From: Rickettsiaceae bacterium
GTDB lineage: Bacteria; Pseudomonadota; Alphaproteobacteria; Rickettsiales; Rickettsiaceae
DNA length: 17,566 nucleotides
Assembly: GCA_021741085.1 (NCBI GenBank)
Contig: JAIOYM010000016.1
Coordinates: 1 to 17,566, forward strand
Direction: 5' to 3'
In this document: piece after piece, positions 7,441-15,071 of the stretch
How positions within the stretch are numbered: the first letter of the stretch is position 1
How the letters are laid out: every line of letters begins with the position of its first letter
Notes under the pieces: model-generated
Told to the model about the DNA's origin: nothing
What the model saw: only the letters and a program-made list of their open reading frames with translations
The model's database searches: none
Program-made: the position numbers and the translations under genes

Positions 7441-10191
7441 TTAGTGATCAGTTTTTTTATCTTTATCAAATCCTAATGCAAGCTTAGCCTTAAATTGCAA
7501 AGCCAGCAACTCCTTATGAGCGCTATTTTCTAAAACATCTTTAACAACTTTGTGTAAAATGCTGCCACATTCTATATTTTCCAATTCACTATCAGTGTAA
7601 ACCTCTAATTTTAGTTTGATTTGCAAAGTTTTATCGCCAGAAACTATTTTACATAAAGCATATGTATCTGATGGAGTTATAGTGTCTGGTAATGTTATAC
7701 TAATTACTTCATTGCCTATAAGGCCTAGATTACTTCGATTTTGACCGTCGCAGAATGCCAGCGGTAAAATACCCATACCAACCAAATTAGATCTATGTAT
7801 ACGCTCAAAACTTTCTGCTATTACAGCACGAACACCCAATAATTTAGGTCCTTTTGCTGCCCAATCTCTAGAAGAACCGGTGCCGTATTCTCGCCCTGCT
7901 ACAACAACGCTTGGAATATTGTGTTGCATATAGTCTATCGCGGCTTCAAAAATACTCATTTTCGAATCATTAAGATGATTAATTGTGCTACTACCCTCAA
8001 TTCCAGGGCAAAGTTCATTTTTGATTCTTTTATTTGCAAAAGTTCCTCGCATCATAACTTCGTGATTACCTCTACGGGAGCCGTATGAGTTGAAGTCTTT
8101 TTCGTTAACTCCTAGATTGAGTAAATATTTTGCAGCAACACTATCTTTTGATATGTTGCCCGCTGGAGATATATGATCTGTGGTAATTGAATCGCCGAAC
8201 ATAGCCAAAATACGAGCATTTTCTATATTAAATTTGTTAGTTGCACCAAGTTTTCTCTCCTCAAAATAAGGGGGTTGCTTGATATAACTACTATTTGCTT
8301 TCCAATGATAGGTGCTACTAGCTTCAATATTTATATTTTGCCATATATCGTCACCTTTAAATACATCTGCATATTTTTTGACAAACATTTCTTTTTGCAA
8401 ATATTTATTCATATAGTCAAAGATTTCTTGGTGTGATGGCCATAGATCTTTCAAAAATACATCGTTACCATTTTTGTCTTTGGCTAAAGAGTCTTTACTT
8501 ATATCGATGTTTACGGTGCCAGCTATTGCATAAGCTACTACCAAAGGAGGGGATGCGAGATAATTGGCTTTCACTAATTGATGAACTCTACCTTCAAAAT
8601 TTCTGTTACCTGATAACACGCCAGCCACAACCAGTTGGTGTGATAATATTTCACCTTCTATTGCCGCATCTAAAGGACCGGAATTACCTATGCATGTAGT
8701 ACATCCATAACCAACTATATTAAAGCCCAGTGCATCCAGGTGGGTCTGTAATCCACCAATCTTCAAATATTCACTAACTACTTGAGAGCCTGGAGCGAGT
8801 GAGGTTTTCACCCAAGATTTAGCTGATAGTCCTAAAGCTTGAGCTTTTTTTGCTAAAATACCGGCAGCTATCATAACTTCAGGATTAGATGTATTAGTGC
8901 AACTAGTTATGGCTGCTATTACTACATCACCATTTTTAACCTTGCTGGCAGCATTTTGTTCTTTTATATTGGCATTTTCAAAATTGGACTTAAAGTTTGA
9001 AGCAACATTTGACAAAAGCACACGATCTTGGGGTCTTTTTGGACCAGCTAAACAAGGCTCCACATTATGTAAATTTAGCTCTATGATATCAGTATACTTA
9101 GCTTGAGTAGTAGTATCATAAAATAAATGCTGAGATTTAGTGTATTTTTCAACTAAATCCACAAGATCCTGAGTGCGTCCGGAAAAAGCCAGATATTCTA
9201 GGGTTCTGTTGTCCACAGGGAAAAAGCCACATGTGGCACCATATTCAGGACTCATATTAGCTATGGTAGCTCTATCCGCTACAGTTAAATTTTGTATACC
9301 TTCGCCGAAATATTCTACAAATTTACCTACCACTCCATATTTTCGTAAAAGCTCGGTAATAGTTAAAACTAGGTCCGTAGCGGTAACGCCATCTTTTAAT
9401 TTACCAATTAATCTCACGCCAATAACATCTGGTATTAACATCGAAAGCTCTTGCCCGAGCATTGCAGCCTCTGCTTCGATCCCTCCAACGCCCCAACCTA
9501 AAACCCCTAAACCGTTTATCATGGTAGTGTGGCTATCGGTTCCAACTAAACTATCCGGATATAGATATTTTGTACCAAATAATTCTCCCTCCCATACAAC
9601 TTTAGCCAAATATTCAAGATTAACTTGATGGCAAATACCAGTGCTAGGTGGCACAATTGTAAAATTGTTGAAGCTTTTTTGACCCCAACGTAGAAATTCG
9701 TATCTCTCGTAATTACGCTTAGATTCTATTTCGGTATTAATTCTTAAAGAATCTTTGTTGCCGAAGTTATCAACTTGTATAGAATGATCTATAACAAGAT
9801 CTACAGGAATTAGGGGATTGATAGCAAGGGGGTCACCACCACCATCTGCTACTGCATCACGCATTGCAGCTAAATCAACTATAGCTGGAACACCTGTAAA
9901 ATCTTGCATTAAAACCCTCGCTGGCATAAAGCTTACTTCACCTCTGCCAGGGCTTTTTTCAATCCATCCTTTAAAAGCCTCAATAGTCTTTGTTATATCT
10001 TTATTGCGACTTAGGTTATATCTGAGATCATTTTCCAATAATATTCTCAAACTATAGGGTAGCTCTTGTAAAGGGAAATTATATTTCTCAGCAAAATTAC
10101 TAAGAGACAATATTGAATATGATTTATTTTTTATACCAAAATTGGTGAATAACTCTTTTTTTAAATTATCAATTCTTGATGTGTTTAACAT
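7441..10191 (-). CDS. acnA: Aconitate hydratase A (aconitase)
   Basis: 916 residues, typical of the AcnA/IRP type. It isomerises citrate to isocitrate via cis-aconitate in the TCA cycle, in the cytoplasm, using a [4Fe-4S] cluster. Cluster ligands are Cys431 (AITSCTNTSNP) and Cys497 and Cys500 (GYGCTTCIGNSGP). Other motifs are QDFTGVPA at 96-103, DHSIQVD at 135-141, and GTDSHTTM at 217-224. The swivel domain has GDSITTDHISPAGN and the YGTGSSRDWAAKGP substrate loop. The start is fixed by a strong GGGAGG 10 bases before the ATG (minus-strand reading of 10202-10207). It is transcribed alone, converging on the ABC transporter genes. The tail after the swivel domain (LQFKAKLALGFD onward) is short and not conserved to my knowledge. 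Confidence 0.97.
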   Translation of the reverse strand: MLNTSRIDNLKKELFTNFGIKNKSYSILSLSNFAEKYNFPLQELPYSLRILLENDLRYNLSRNKDITKTIEAFKGWIEKSPGRGEVSFMPARVLMQDFTGVPAIVDLAAMRDAVADGGGDPLAINPLIPVDLVIDHSIQVDNFGNKDSLRINTEIESKRNYERYEFLRWGQKSFNNFTIVPPSTGICHQVNLEYLAKVVWEGELFGTKYLYPDSLVGTDSHTTMINGLGVLGWGVGGIEAEAAMLGQELSMLIPDVIGVRLIGKLKDGVTATDLVLTITELLRKYGVVGKFVEYFGEGIQNLTVADRATIANMSPEYGATCGFFPVDNRTLEYLAFSGRTQDLVDLVEKYTKSQHLFYDTTTQAKYTDIIELNLHNVEPCLAGPKRPQDRVLLSNVASNFKSNFENANIKEQNAASKVKNGDVVIAAITSCTNTSNPEVMIAAGILAKKAQALGLSAKSWVKTSLAPGSQVVSEYLKIGGLQTHLDALGFNIVGYGCTTCIGNSGPLDAAIEGEILSHQLVVAGVLSGNRNFEGRVHQLVKANYLASPPLVVAYAIAGTVNIDISKDSLAKDKNGNDVFLKDLWPSHQEIFDYMNKYLQKEMFVKKYADVFKGDDIWQNINIEASSTYHWKANSSYIKQPPYFEERKLGATNKFNIENARILAMFGDSITTDHISPAGNISKDSVAAKYLLNLGVNEKDFNSYGSRRGNHEVMMRGTFANKRIKNELCPGIEGSSTINHLNDSKMSIFEAAIDYMQHNIPSVVVAGREYGTGSSRDWAAKGPKLLGVRAVIAESFERIHRSNLVGMGILPLAFCDGQNRSNLGLIGNEVISITLPDTITPSDTYALCKIVSGDKTLQIKLKLEVYTDSELENIECGSILHKVVKDVLENSAHKELLALQFKAKLALGFDKDKKTDH

Positions 10192-10201
10192 ATGACTATT
10201 G

Positions 10202-10207
10202 CCTCCC
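10202..10207 (-). promoter_or_regulatory. Strong Shine-Dalgarno of acnA
   Basis: GGGAGG on the minus strand, 10 bases upstream of the acnA ATG. Most other genes in the window, except rne, lack so clear a site, so this fixes the aconitase start. Confidence 0.65.
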
Positions 10208-10407
10208 TATTTTGTTGCTGTCTAGTTATAGAATACATGAAGATACTTAAAATATAGCAAACTAGCTTTTTAATGAATATCTTTATCTTACATTCTTGTA
10301 TTTAATTTTTTTTGCGCCTATATTTAATAGATTTATTTAAATATTCGCATTTTAATGATCTTAGGTAGTTAAATATTAACATTTTTACTAGTATGAGTTT
10401 TTATTTA

Positions 10408-10436
10408 TTGAAATTTTATTATTTTAGAGCTAAAGT
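10408..10436 (+). promoter_or_regulatory. Candidate promoter of the 572-residue orphan
   Basis: TTGAAA (10408-10413), a 17-base spacer and TAAAGT (10431-10436). Transcription would start near 10443, at the edge of a perfect palindrome. The -10 matches the consensus only moderately. Confidence 0.4.
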
Positions 10437-10443
10437 AAACATC

Positions 10444-10461
10444 AGATTAATTAATTAATCT
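10444..10461. promoter_or_regulatory. 18-base perfect palindrome at the predicted transcription start (candidate operator)
   Basis: AGATTAATT followed directly by its reverse complement AATTAATCT. It begins 8 bases after the predicted -10 and is followed by TTTTT. The position fits a repressor operator covering the start site; an AT-rich early hairpin with a T-run is the alternative. Repeats of ATTA are easier to get by chance in AT-rich DNA, but the flanking AG/CT pairs also match. Confidence 0.4.
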
Positions 10462-10498
10462 TTTTAAGCAACTAATTTCTAAATATTTATATAAAAAT

Positions 10499-12217
10499 AT
10501 GAAAAACAAGCAGCAACCTAAAAATGAAACTACTTATGAGTTTTCACTTCAACATTATCTTGAAGATTATGAATTTACAACTACTTACAAAGATGATACC
10601 ACGAAGCAGAAAAAGCTAGAAGAGATAAACCAAAGATTAAAAATATTTGACCAAAAACAAATGAATAATCTATTTAAATATAAGACTTATATAGAAGAAT
10701 CTAATGCCAGAATTCCAGCAACGCGTGAAAAAATAGAAATGCTACAACAAGTAATTGATAAATTTACTACAGCTTACCTTGCAAAAGATGAAACTTATTT
10801 TGATAATAAAAACAATCAATATATTGTAGAACTATTATTTTCCTTGGAGGAGCCTATTATAACTAAAGTCAAGGATAACAAAAAGATCAACAAATACGGC
10901 TTAGCGGCATGGTATTGGGATACTATTGTCGATAATGATCATATCAATCAAATAATATTATCGAAGTGTAGGGGTAAAAACTTTAATACAAAATTCAAAG
11001 ACCCTAATAAAAGTGCAGCTTCTTCAAAAAACCATATTCTTAGTGGTTTTTTAGCAAATGCTGCGGTTAATATTCCTGATTATACTGACGACCCCAAATA
11101 TGAAGTGATGGAAAAAAATCTTAAATTTCTTTTTAAAGAAGCAGTTAGAGATGAGTACTTAGTTTATATGTTGGAAGATAATGCATACGCTACACAATTT
11201 ACCAAATTTTACGATTCCATGAAAGAAATGGTAACATCTTTTCCCTCTTTAAACAAAGAACTACTAGAAAGAATTACAAAATATAAATCCGCAGAGAAAA
11301 CATCCGAACAGAAACAATTTCCACCATCGCTGTTAAAAATTTTTGACAAAAACAAAAAAAAAGATACAAAAAAACAATGGACGGCGGAGGCGCTTGTGGA
11401 AAGTGTGATAGCAAATCAGGAAGGGCGAAAAATAGAACAGCAAGAAATAGAAAAGCAAAAAGAAGTACCGCAAGGAAATAAAAAACGTGAAGTTTTAAAA
11501 TTGCTGGCACAAAAAGATGAAAGCGATGAAAATCAGGAAAGGCAAAAAATAGAACAGCAAGAAGAAGTACAGCAAGAAATTATAGAACAAAAGCCAGAAG
11601 CTGAAGTTATTAACAATATTGTGTTAAACTTTAAAGACCAAAACATATCTGTTAACTTATTAATAGCTCTAGCCACAAATGGTACAGCTACAACAGCTAA
11701 TATTACTGATACAGCTAATCGAACTAAGATATTTTTTAACACAGGACCTTTAGAAGCATCACACCAAGTTAGTGTTGAACTGGGGAATAAAAAATTTATT
11801 GTTCAAGTTGCAAATAAAGAATCAGGTTTTTGGCATTCAATTGAATTAAAGCGTAAAGTTTTAAATAATGGTGAAATTAGTAAAGAATTCGTTCCTTTAA
11901 ATGAGGTAGCTGTTTCTTATTCTATCGATAAAGATCCAGATTCATACAAATCGGTAGGATTCATGTCTTGTTATAAAACAACAAAGGAAGAATCCAACTA
12001 TCGAACTGTTGTTGATTACTCGTATGAAGAGTTGGACTCAGATGAATCTCAGGGGCAGGACTCAAATGACATTTATAGATATTACTCAGATGAATCTCAG
12101 GGGTCGGCACAAGATGATCGCATCCCCTTATTACAAACAAACCACTTGAACTTGATCGATGGTGAAGAATTATATGTAGCAGTTGATTGTGGTGGAGTGA
12201 TAACAAATTTTTCCTAG
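10499..12217 (+). CDS. Unrecognised 572-residue protein with Q/E-rich repeats
   Basis: I do not recognise a family. There is no signal peptide or membrane segment, so it is either cytoplasmic or exported by another route. Residues 1-300 are hydrophilic and likely helical. Residues about 300-372 are rich in Gln, Glu and Lys and probably coiled coil, with a direct repeat NQEGRKIEQQE (306-316) / NQERQKIEQQE (345-355), exactly 39 codons apart and also similar in DNA. About 375-500 looks like beta-rich sequence. A 16-codon tandem repeat near the C terminus carries SDESQG at 514-519 and 530-535, with 20 identical bases at each copy. Tyrosines sit close by (YSYEEL, DIYRYY), and the tail ends in a hydrophobic segment with a Cys. 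Low-complexity repeats, an acidic Tyr-rich tail and an isolated position suggest a host-interaction protein, but that is inference. Base composition resembles its neighbours, with no sign of recent transfer. Confidence 0.8.
   Translation: MKNKQQPKNETTYEFSLQHYLEDYEFTTTYKDDTTKQKKLEEINQRLKIFDQKQMNNLFKYKTYIEESNARIPATREKIEMLQQVIDKFTTAYLAKDETYFDNKNNQYIVELLFSLEEPIITKVKDNKKINKYGLAAWYWDTIVDNDHINQIILSKCRGKNFNTKFKDPNKSAASSKNHILSGFLANAAVNIPDYTDDPKYEVMEKNLKFLFKEAVRDEYLVYMLEDNAYATQFTKFYDSMKEMVTSFPSLNKELLERITKYKSAEKTSEQKQFPPSLLKIFDKNKKKDTKKQWTAEALVESVIANQEGRKIEQQEIEKQKEVPQGNKKREVLKLLAQKDESDENQERQKIEQQEEVQQEIIEQKPEAEVINNIVLNFKDQNISVNLLIALATNGTATTANITDTANRTKIFFNTGPLEASHQVSVELGNKKFIVQVANKESGFWHSIELKRKVLNNGEISKEFVPLNEVAVSYSIDKDPDSYKSVGFMSCYKTTKEESNYRTVVDYSYEELDSDESQGQDSNDIYRYYSDESQGSAQDDRIPLLQTNHLNLIDGEELYVAVDCGGVITNFS
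11413..11571 (+). repeat. In-frame direct repeat within the orphan gene
   Basis: Two copies of about 42 bases, beginning AAATCAGGAA at 11413 and 11530, 117 bases apart. They encode NQExxKIEQQE twice. The spacing is a multiple of three, so copy number could change without breaking the frame. Confidence 0.6.
12036..12103 (+). repeat. 48-base tandem repeat at the orphan gene's 3' end
   Basis: A 20-base identical block occurs at 12036-12055 and 12084-12103, 48 bases apart, with partial similarity between. It encodes the SDESQG motif twice, in frame. Confidence 0.6.
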
Positions 12218-12259
12218 CCTGTGGATAACATTAGTTAAAATTGTACTAGTCCAGATTTG

Positions 12260-12300
12260 ATCTGACTGTCAGAATGTTTTATTTTAAATGATAGTCAGAT
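12260..12300 (+). terminator. Hairpin after the orphan gene
   Basis: ATCTGACTGTCA (12260-12271) pairs with TGATAGTCAGAT (12289-12300), 12 pairs with one G-T, around a 17-base loop. It starts 43 bases after the stop codon. There is no T-run, so it may be a terminator of a weaker type or a palindromic repeat. Confidence 0.4.
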
Positions 12301-12429
12301 TAGTTATAGCTTAACTCCGTTAGTTAGTAACAAAGAAGGGTAAAGAGCCTAAAACCAAAATAAATTATTGTAATTAATAATATCAATTTTCATAAAGAGC
12401 CACAAGTCATGAAGGCAATAAATTATAAT

Positions 12430-12594
12430 GAGCCTGTTGCAAGATCACAAAAGCAGCGTAATTTTTTCGATTTTTCGCAGGCCTTTTGTTGCGACTTTAA
12501 AACCGTCACTAGCTTTTCGAGTTAAGCTATACTTTAAATATAAAAGCAGTTAAACTTCACAGAGGTAATGCAGGAGCGGTCTTGCAACCTTTGA
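12430..12594. mobile_element. Possible IS/MITE remnant
   Basis: GTTGCAAGATC (12436-12446) and GGTCTTGCAAC (12578-12588) form an 11-base inverted repeat with one mismatch, about 150 bases apart. The left side reads GAGCCTGTTGCAAGATC, which resembles IS5-family ends from memory. There is no transposase frame between them, and the right tip beyond the repeat has diverged. No target duplication can be fixed. Confidence 0.35.
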
Positions 12595-12601
12595 CGTGAG
12601 C

Positions 12602-12660
12602 AAAGAGCGTGCTGATGATTTTTTATATTATCCGTTAGAGAGTTACGCTCTTTCTTTTTT
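12602..12660 (+). terminator. Hairpin with T-run
   Basis: AAAGAGCGT (12602-12610) pairs with ACGCTCTTT (12645-12653) and is followed by CTTTTTT (12654-12660). The 34-base loop is long for an intrinsic terminator and the site is nearly 400 bases beyond the nearest plus-strand stop. It could be a distal terminator or the end of an unseen small transcript. Confidence 0.35.
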
Positions 12661-12672
12661 AATATGTGAGAT

Positions 12673-12703
12673 GAAAGAGTTGTTTGTTCTGGCTATGTGA
12701 CGA
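12673..12703 (+). repeat. REP-like repeat, copy 3 (partial)
   Basis: AAGAGTTGTTTG (12675-12686) followed by CTGG and a GACG, in the order seen in copy 1. The right half with the GCAATGACG arm is missing. Confidence 0.3.
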
Positions 12704-12719
12704 TCACTTTATTTGAAAT

Positions 12720-12753
12720 TCTAATAACACCTCGTAGAATAGATGTTATTAGA
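12720..12753 (-). terminator. Terminator of the rpsF-rpsR-rplI operon
   Basis: TCTAATAACACC (12720-12731) and GATGTTATTAGA (12742-12753) form a 12-pair stem with one G-T and a 10-base loop, 16 bases past the rplI stop. On the minus strand it is followed by AATTTCAAAT, a weak T-run, so direction is inferred from position. Confidence 0.5.
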
Positions 12754-12769
12754 GTAATTGTAGGAATTA

Positions 12770-13282
12770 TTAACTTAAAGTATTTGATTCCGCATCATTT
12801 GCTAGCGACAAAGCTAAAGTAGCTGCTTCTTCTTCAGATCTAGCAATTATTACTTTTAGTTCATGTTTGGATAACTCAGGATGCACTAAAATAGAAACTC
12901 TATAGACACCTAAATTTTTTATAGGATTCATCAAAAGTATATTTTCAACTGCAATAGAAGGAAAATCAGCAGCTATAACAGCAGCTATGTCTCTTTTTGT
13001 TACAGAACCAAAAAGCTTGTTGTCATCAGCAGATTGGCGTATAAAAGCCGGTAGGTTATAATTCATCAAATGATCCAAGATCGTTTGAGCTTGAGCTTTC
13101 AAATTCGCATTTAATTCGGCTAACTCTTGCTTTTTAGATGCAATATATTCTTTACTTTCTGCAGTTGCCGCTACAGCTATTTTTTTAGGTATAAGATAAT
13201 TTCTGGCATAACCAGGCGCTACTTTTACCAAATCTCCAAATTTGCCCAAATTAAAGCAATCTTTTAATAAAACTATTTCCAT
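12770..13282 (-). CDS. rplI: 50S ribosomal protein bL9
   Basis: 170 residues, a little longer than the usual ~150. bL9 binds 23S rRNA at the base of the L1 stalk with its N-terminal domain, and its C-terminal domain extends on a long helix. The start MEIVLLKDCFNLGKFGD and the conserved GYARNYLIPK (residues 24-33) define the N-terminal RNA-binding domain. A Lys/Ala/Glu-rich helix follows at about 40-75, then the C-terminal domain with the typical LFGSVT (104-109) and a VSILVHPEL segment. It is the last gene of the rpsF-rpsR-rplI operon, 55 bases after rpsR, with a hairpin just downstream. The extra tail after the C-terminal domain is Glu/Ala-rich. Confidence 0.96.
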   Translation of the reverse strand: MEIVLLKDCFNLGKFGDLVKVAPGYARNYLIPKKIAVAATAESKEYIASKKQELAELNANLKAQAQTILDHLMNYNLPAFIRQSADDNKLFGSVTKRDIAAVIAADFPSIAVENILLMNPIKNLGVYRVSILVHPELSKHELKVIIARSEEEAATLALSLANDAESNTLS

Positions 13283-13337
13283 AAAATCTAAGCTATTTAA
13301 CTATTCAAAATATTATACTATCAAAATTTATATAAGC

Positions 13338-13616
13338 CTACAATAAAGCTATAGTACGAGCAAATTTTATTGCAGCACTAAGAACTCTTTGTTTCTTAGC
13401 AGACACATTTGTTATTCTGCTAGGAAGGATACGCCCATGCTCAGAAATAAATTTAGACAACAATGCAGGATTTTTATAGCTGATTAAAGAATCGGGTGTT
13501 GCAGAAAGAGGGCAACCCTTTTGTTTCTTTAAAAAAGCTTTAGCGGTGTTTCTGTTAGCGGTTCTAACAAGACTACGTGAGCCACTGTCAGTGTTTTCTG
13601 TGGTGGATGAATTCAT
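13338..13616 (-). CDS. rpsR: 30S ribosomal protein bS18
   Basis: 92 residues. bS18 binds 16S rRNA on the small-subunit platform as a partner of bS6, whose gene lies just upstream. The core is recognised by YKNPALLSKFISEHG (47-61), ILPSRIT (63-69) and SAKKQR (73-78), with a basic C-terminal helix ending in IALL. The N-terminal 15-20 residues, rich in Ser, Thr and Asn, are a non-conserved extension, as is common. The ATG at 13616 is the first in frame; a later start would cut into the Arg/Lys-rich section. It is 40 bases after rpsF in the same operon. Confidence 0.95.
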   Translation of the reverse strand: MNSSTTENTDSGSRSLVRTANRNTAKAFLKKQKGCPLSATPDSLISYKNPALLSKFISEHGRILPSRITNVSAKKQRVLSAAIKFARTIALL

Positions 13617-13656
13617 TTTTTTAACCTATTGTTTTATTTTCTAGTATCAATATATT

Positions 13657-14112
13657 TTATTCAGAAATTTCTTGCTGTTCAGCAACTTGTTCAGGAGTTG
13701 CTACATTTTTGTTAATAGTATTTCTGTCGCCATGGTTAGGTCTTGACTTGTTTGTTAAATTTATAGCACTAATTTCACTTTCTTGAGAGCGAGTTTTCAA
13801 TATCGGTGAAACATCCTCGGGAATAGAATCAACGCGCAACGTAGCAAATCGTAAAACACTATTTTGGAGTTTTAACTTTCTCTCAAGTTCCGCTAAACCA
13901 GCTTTAGGAGTAGAAATCCACACTAACATATAGTGAGCTTTCTTGTGCTTTTTTATAGGATATTTGAGGTTTAGAATATTCCAATATTCTGTTTTTATAA
14001 TTTGACCGGCATGATCGGTTTGCACTATGTTAGAAATGTTTTCAACAATATTGTCCACTTCATTAGTTGCAAGATCATGTCTGATAATAAGTACTAATTC
14101 ATAAAGATTCAT
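13657..14112 (-). CDS. rpsF: 30S ribosomal protein bS6
   Basis: 151 residues. bS6 forms a heterodimer with bS18 on the platform of the 30S subunit. The single ferredoxin-like domain covers about 1-98: MNLYELVLIIRHD at the start, GQIIKTEYWN (36-45), the basic YPIKKHKKAHYML segment (51-63), and the conserved LRF of SVLRFATLRVD. Residues about 110-151 are a polar Asn/Gln/Glu-rich tail of the kind seen in alphaproteobacterial and E. coli S6; in E. coli this tail receives added glutamates, and here it ends in Glu. It is first in the operon with a good promoter upstream. A weak AGG sits a few bases before the ATG. Confidence 0.95.
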   Translation of the reverse strand: MNLYELVLIIRHDLATNEVDNIVENISNIVQTDHAGQIIKTEYWNILNLKYPIKKHKKAHYMLVWISTPKAGLAELERKLKLQNSVLRFATLRVDSIPEDVSPILKTRSQESEISAINLTNKSRPNHGDRNTINKNVATPEQVAEQQEISE

Positions 14113-14153
14113 AAAAACCTGGTAAACATCAAAAATTTAAATACTAAAGTAAA

Positions 14154-14182
14154 CTTATAGCAAATATTTTCTACAAAAGCAA
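14154..14182 (-). promoter_or_regulatory. Promoter of the rpsF-rpsR-rplI operon
   Basis: On the minus strand TTGCTT (14182-14177), exactly 17 bases, then TATAAG (14159-14154). Transcription would start about 35 bases upstream of the rpsF ATG. Spacing and both hexamers are close to sigma70 consensus. Confidence 0.55.
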
Positions 14183-14186
14183 GTAC

Positions 14187-14198
14187 ATACACGTGTAT
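14187..14198. promoter_or_regulatory. 12-base perfect palindrome upstream of the rpsF promoter
   Basis: ATACACGTGTAT, 4 bases upstream of the predicted -35. It could be an activator or repressor site, or chance; nothing else in the window repeats it. Confidence 0.2.
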
Positions 14199-14705
14199 AA
14201 CCTAATTAAATGTTTGCATTTATCGATTCATTTTTAATTGAAGACTGATGAAGTTCTTAATTCGCATCGAATATTGCAAAATAATATTGCCTGCTGGAAT
14301 TTAGTGTTGTATAATGTAAAGTGTAGTATGTAATATTAAGGACCAAATAATAAAGTTCGGCGAATGTTTGATGTAGTTATTTGTCTACATTAAATTTTTT
14401 AAAAATGTTAGGATGAAATTAATCCAATTGGGCAATGCCCTAATGATGGTAAGTTTTCAGTCCAAGATTTAAAATTTAAGCTGGTTAGCGTAACAAAGCT
14501 TTAGCTTTTTGAAGATATAAATAACAGAAAATGTTTTTTATAACATGTGTTTTGCAAAAATAAATTACTTAGTTTTAATGCCCTGTTGTCAAGATAAAAT
14601 AAACTTACACTCTTGTTTGATTTAATAAGCTTTTCTAATTTCTTGACTGCGGGTAGCGCAAATCATTGCATAACGATTTTTTTGTCAATCAATCTCTTAA
14701 AAAAT

Positions 14706-14729
14706 GCTGCGGTTTATTAATTGCGCAGC
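14706..14729. other. GC-rich hairpin in the rpsF/rne gap
   Basis: GCTGCG (14706-14711) pairs with CGCAGC (14724-14729) around a 12-base loop. It is one of the few GC-rich structures in this gap. Only a short TTTAAT follows, so it is not a firm terminator. Confidence 0.3.
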
Positions 14730-15071
14730 TTTAATACCCCTCGATATTAATCTACTATTAGCAGCAATTATACGAATATTTGACTAATAGCAATTTTTCA
14801 AAAAATCATCTAATTGCACCTAAGTCTAATATACGTAAACCAGATAACCGTATAATTAATTTTGTTTAGATAATTTATATCGCAAAATACTTTAATTAAA
14901 AACTTACTAGATAATAATAACATTGTAGAATGTGAACATCTAGTCATGTAGGAACAACTTAAAAAAGAAAATCGTAGCACTATCTGCCTTATGCCTGAGT
15001 AATAATACATGAAAACAATTAAATGATATTACTCTGAAGCTTAATGACCGCTACCACAATGGGAGAATAAA

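Larger units (their letters stand above)
10192..10498. other. Divergent intergenic region acnA / 572-residue orphan
   Basis: 307 bases of very AT-rich DNA without a coding frame. It holds the acnA ribosome binding site at one end and the promoter and 18-base palindrome of the orphan gene at the other. No acnA promoter stands out clearly. Confidence 0.5.
12218..12769. other. Convergent intergenic region, repeat-rich
   Basis: 552 bases without a coding frame between the orphan gene and rplI. It contains a 12-pair hairpin, a possible IS/MITE remnant, an inverted repeat that pairs sequence outside the remnant with sequence inside it, a hairpin with a T-run, REP-like copy 3 and the rplI terminator. 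No tRNA or known small RNA was seen. Confidence 0.55.
14113..15071. other. Long divergent gap rpsF / rne
   Basis: 959 bases with no supported gene. The rpsF end has a promoter and a palindrome; the rne end has a clear GGGAG ribosome binding site at 15061-15065. A small GC-rich hairpin is at 14706-14729. The rest is AT-rich with no tRNA, no known small-RNA signature and only short frames that look random. RNase E mRNAs in some bacteria have long regulatory leaders, so part may be the rne leader; otherwise it may be a decayed gene. Confidence 0.45.

Noticed and set aside
8433..8699. 88-codon open frame antisense to acnA
   Set aside because: Shadow of the aconitase coding sequence; no ribosome binding site or domain.
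9173..9628. 151-codon open frame on the plus strand
   Set aside because: Antisense to acnA, whose protein is conserved throughout; the translation is Pro/Ser-rich and resembles no family.
12218..12769. CRISPR array
   Set aside because: The repeats are few, unequal and palindromic with irregular spacing; there are no regularly spaced direct repeats and no cas gene.
14113..15071. tRNA, tmRNA or other known RNA gene in the long gap
   Set aside because: No T-loop GGTTCRA pattern, acceptor pairing or other signature was found by eye.
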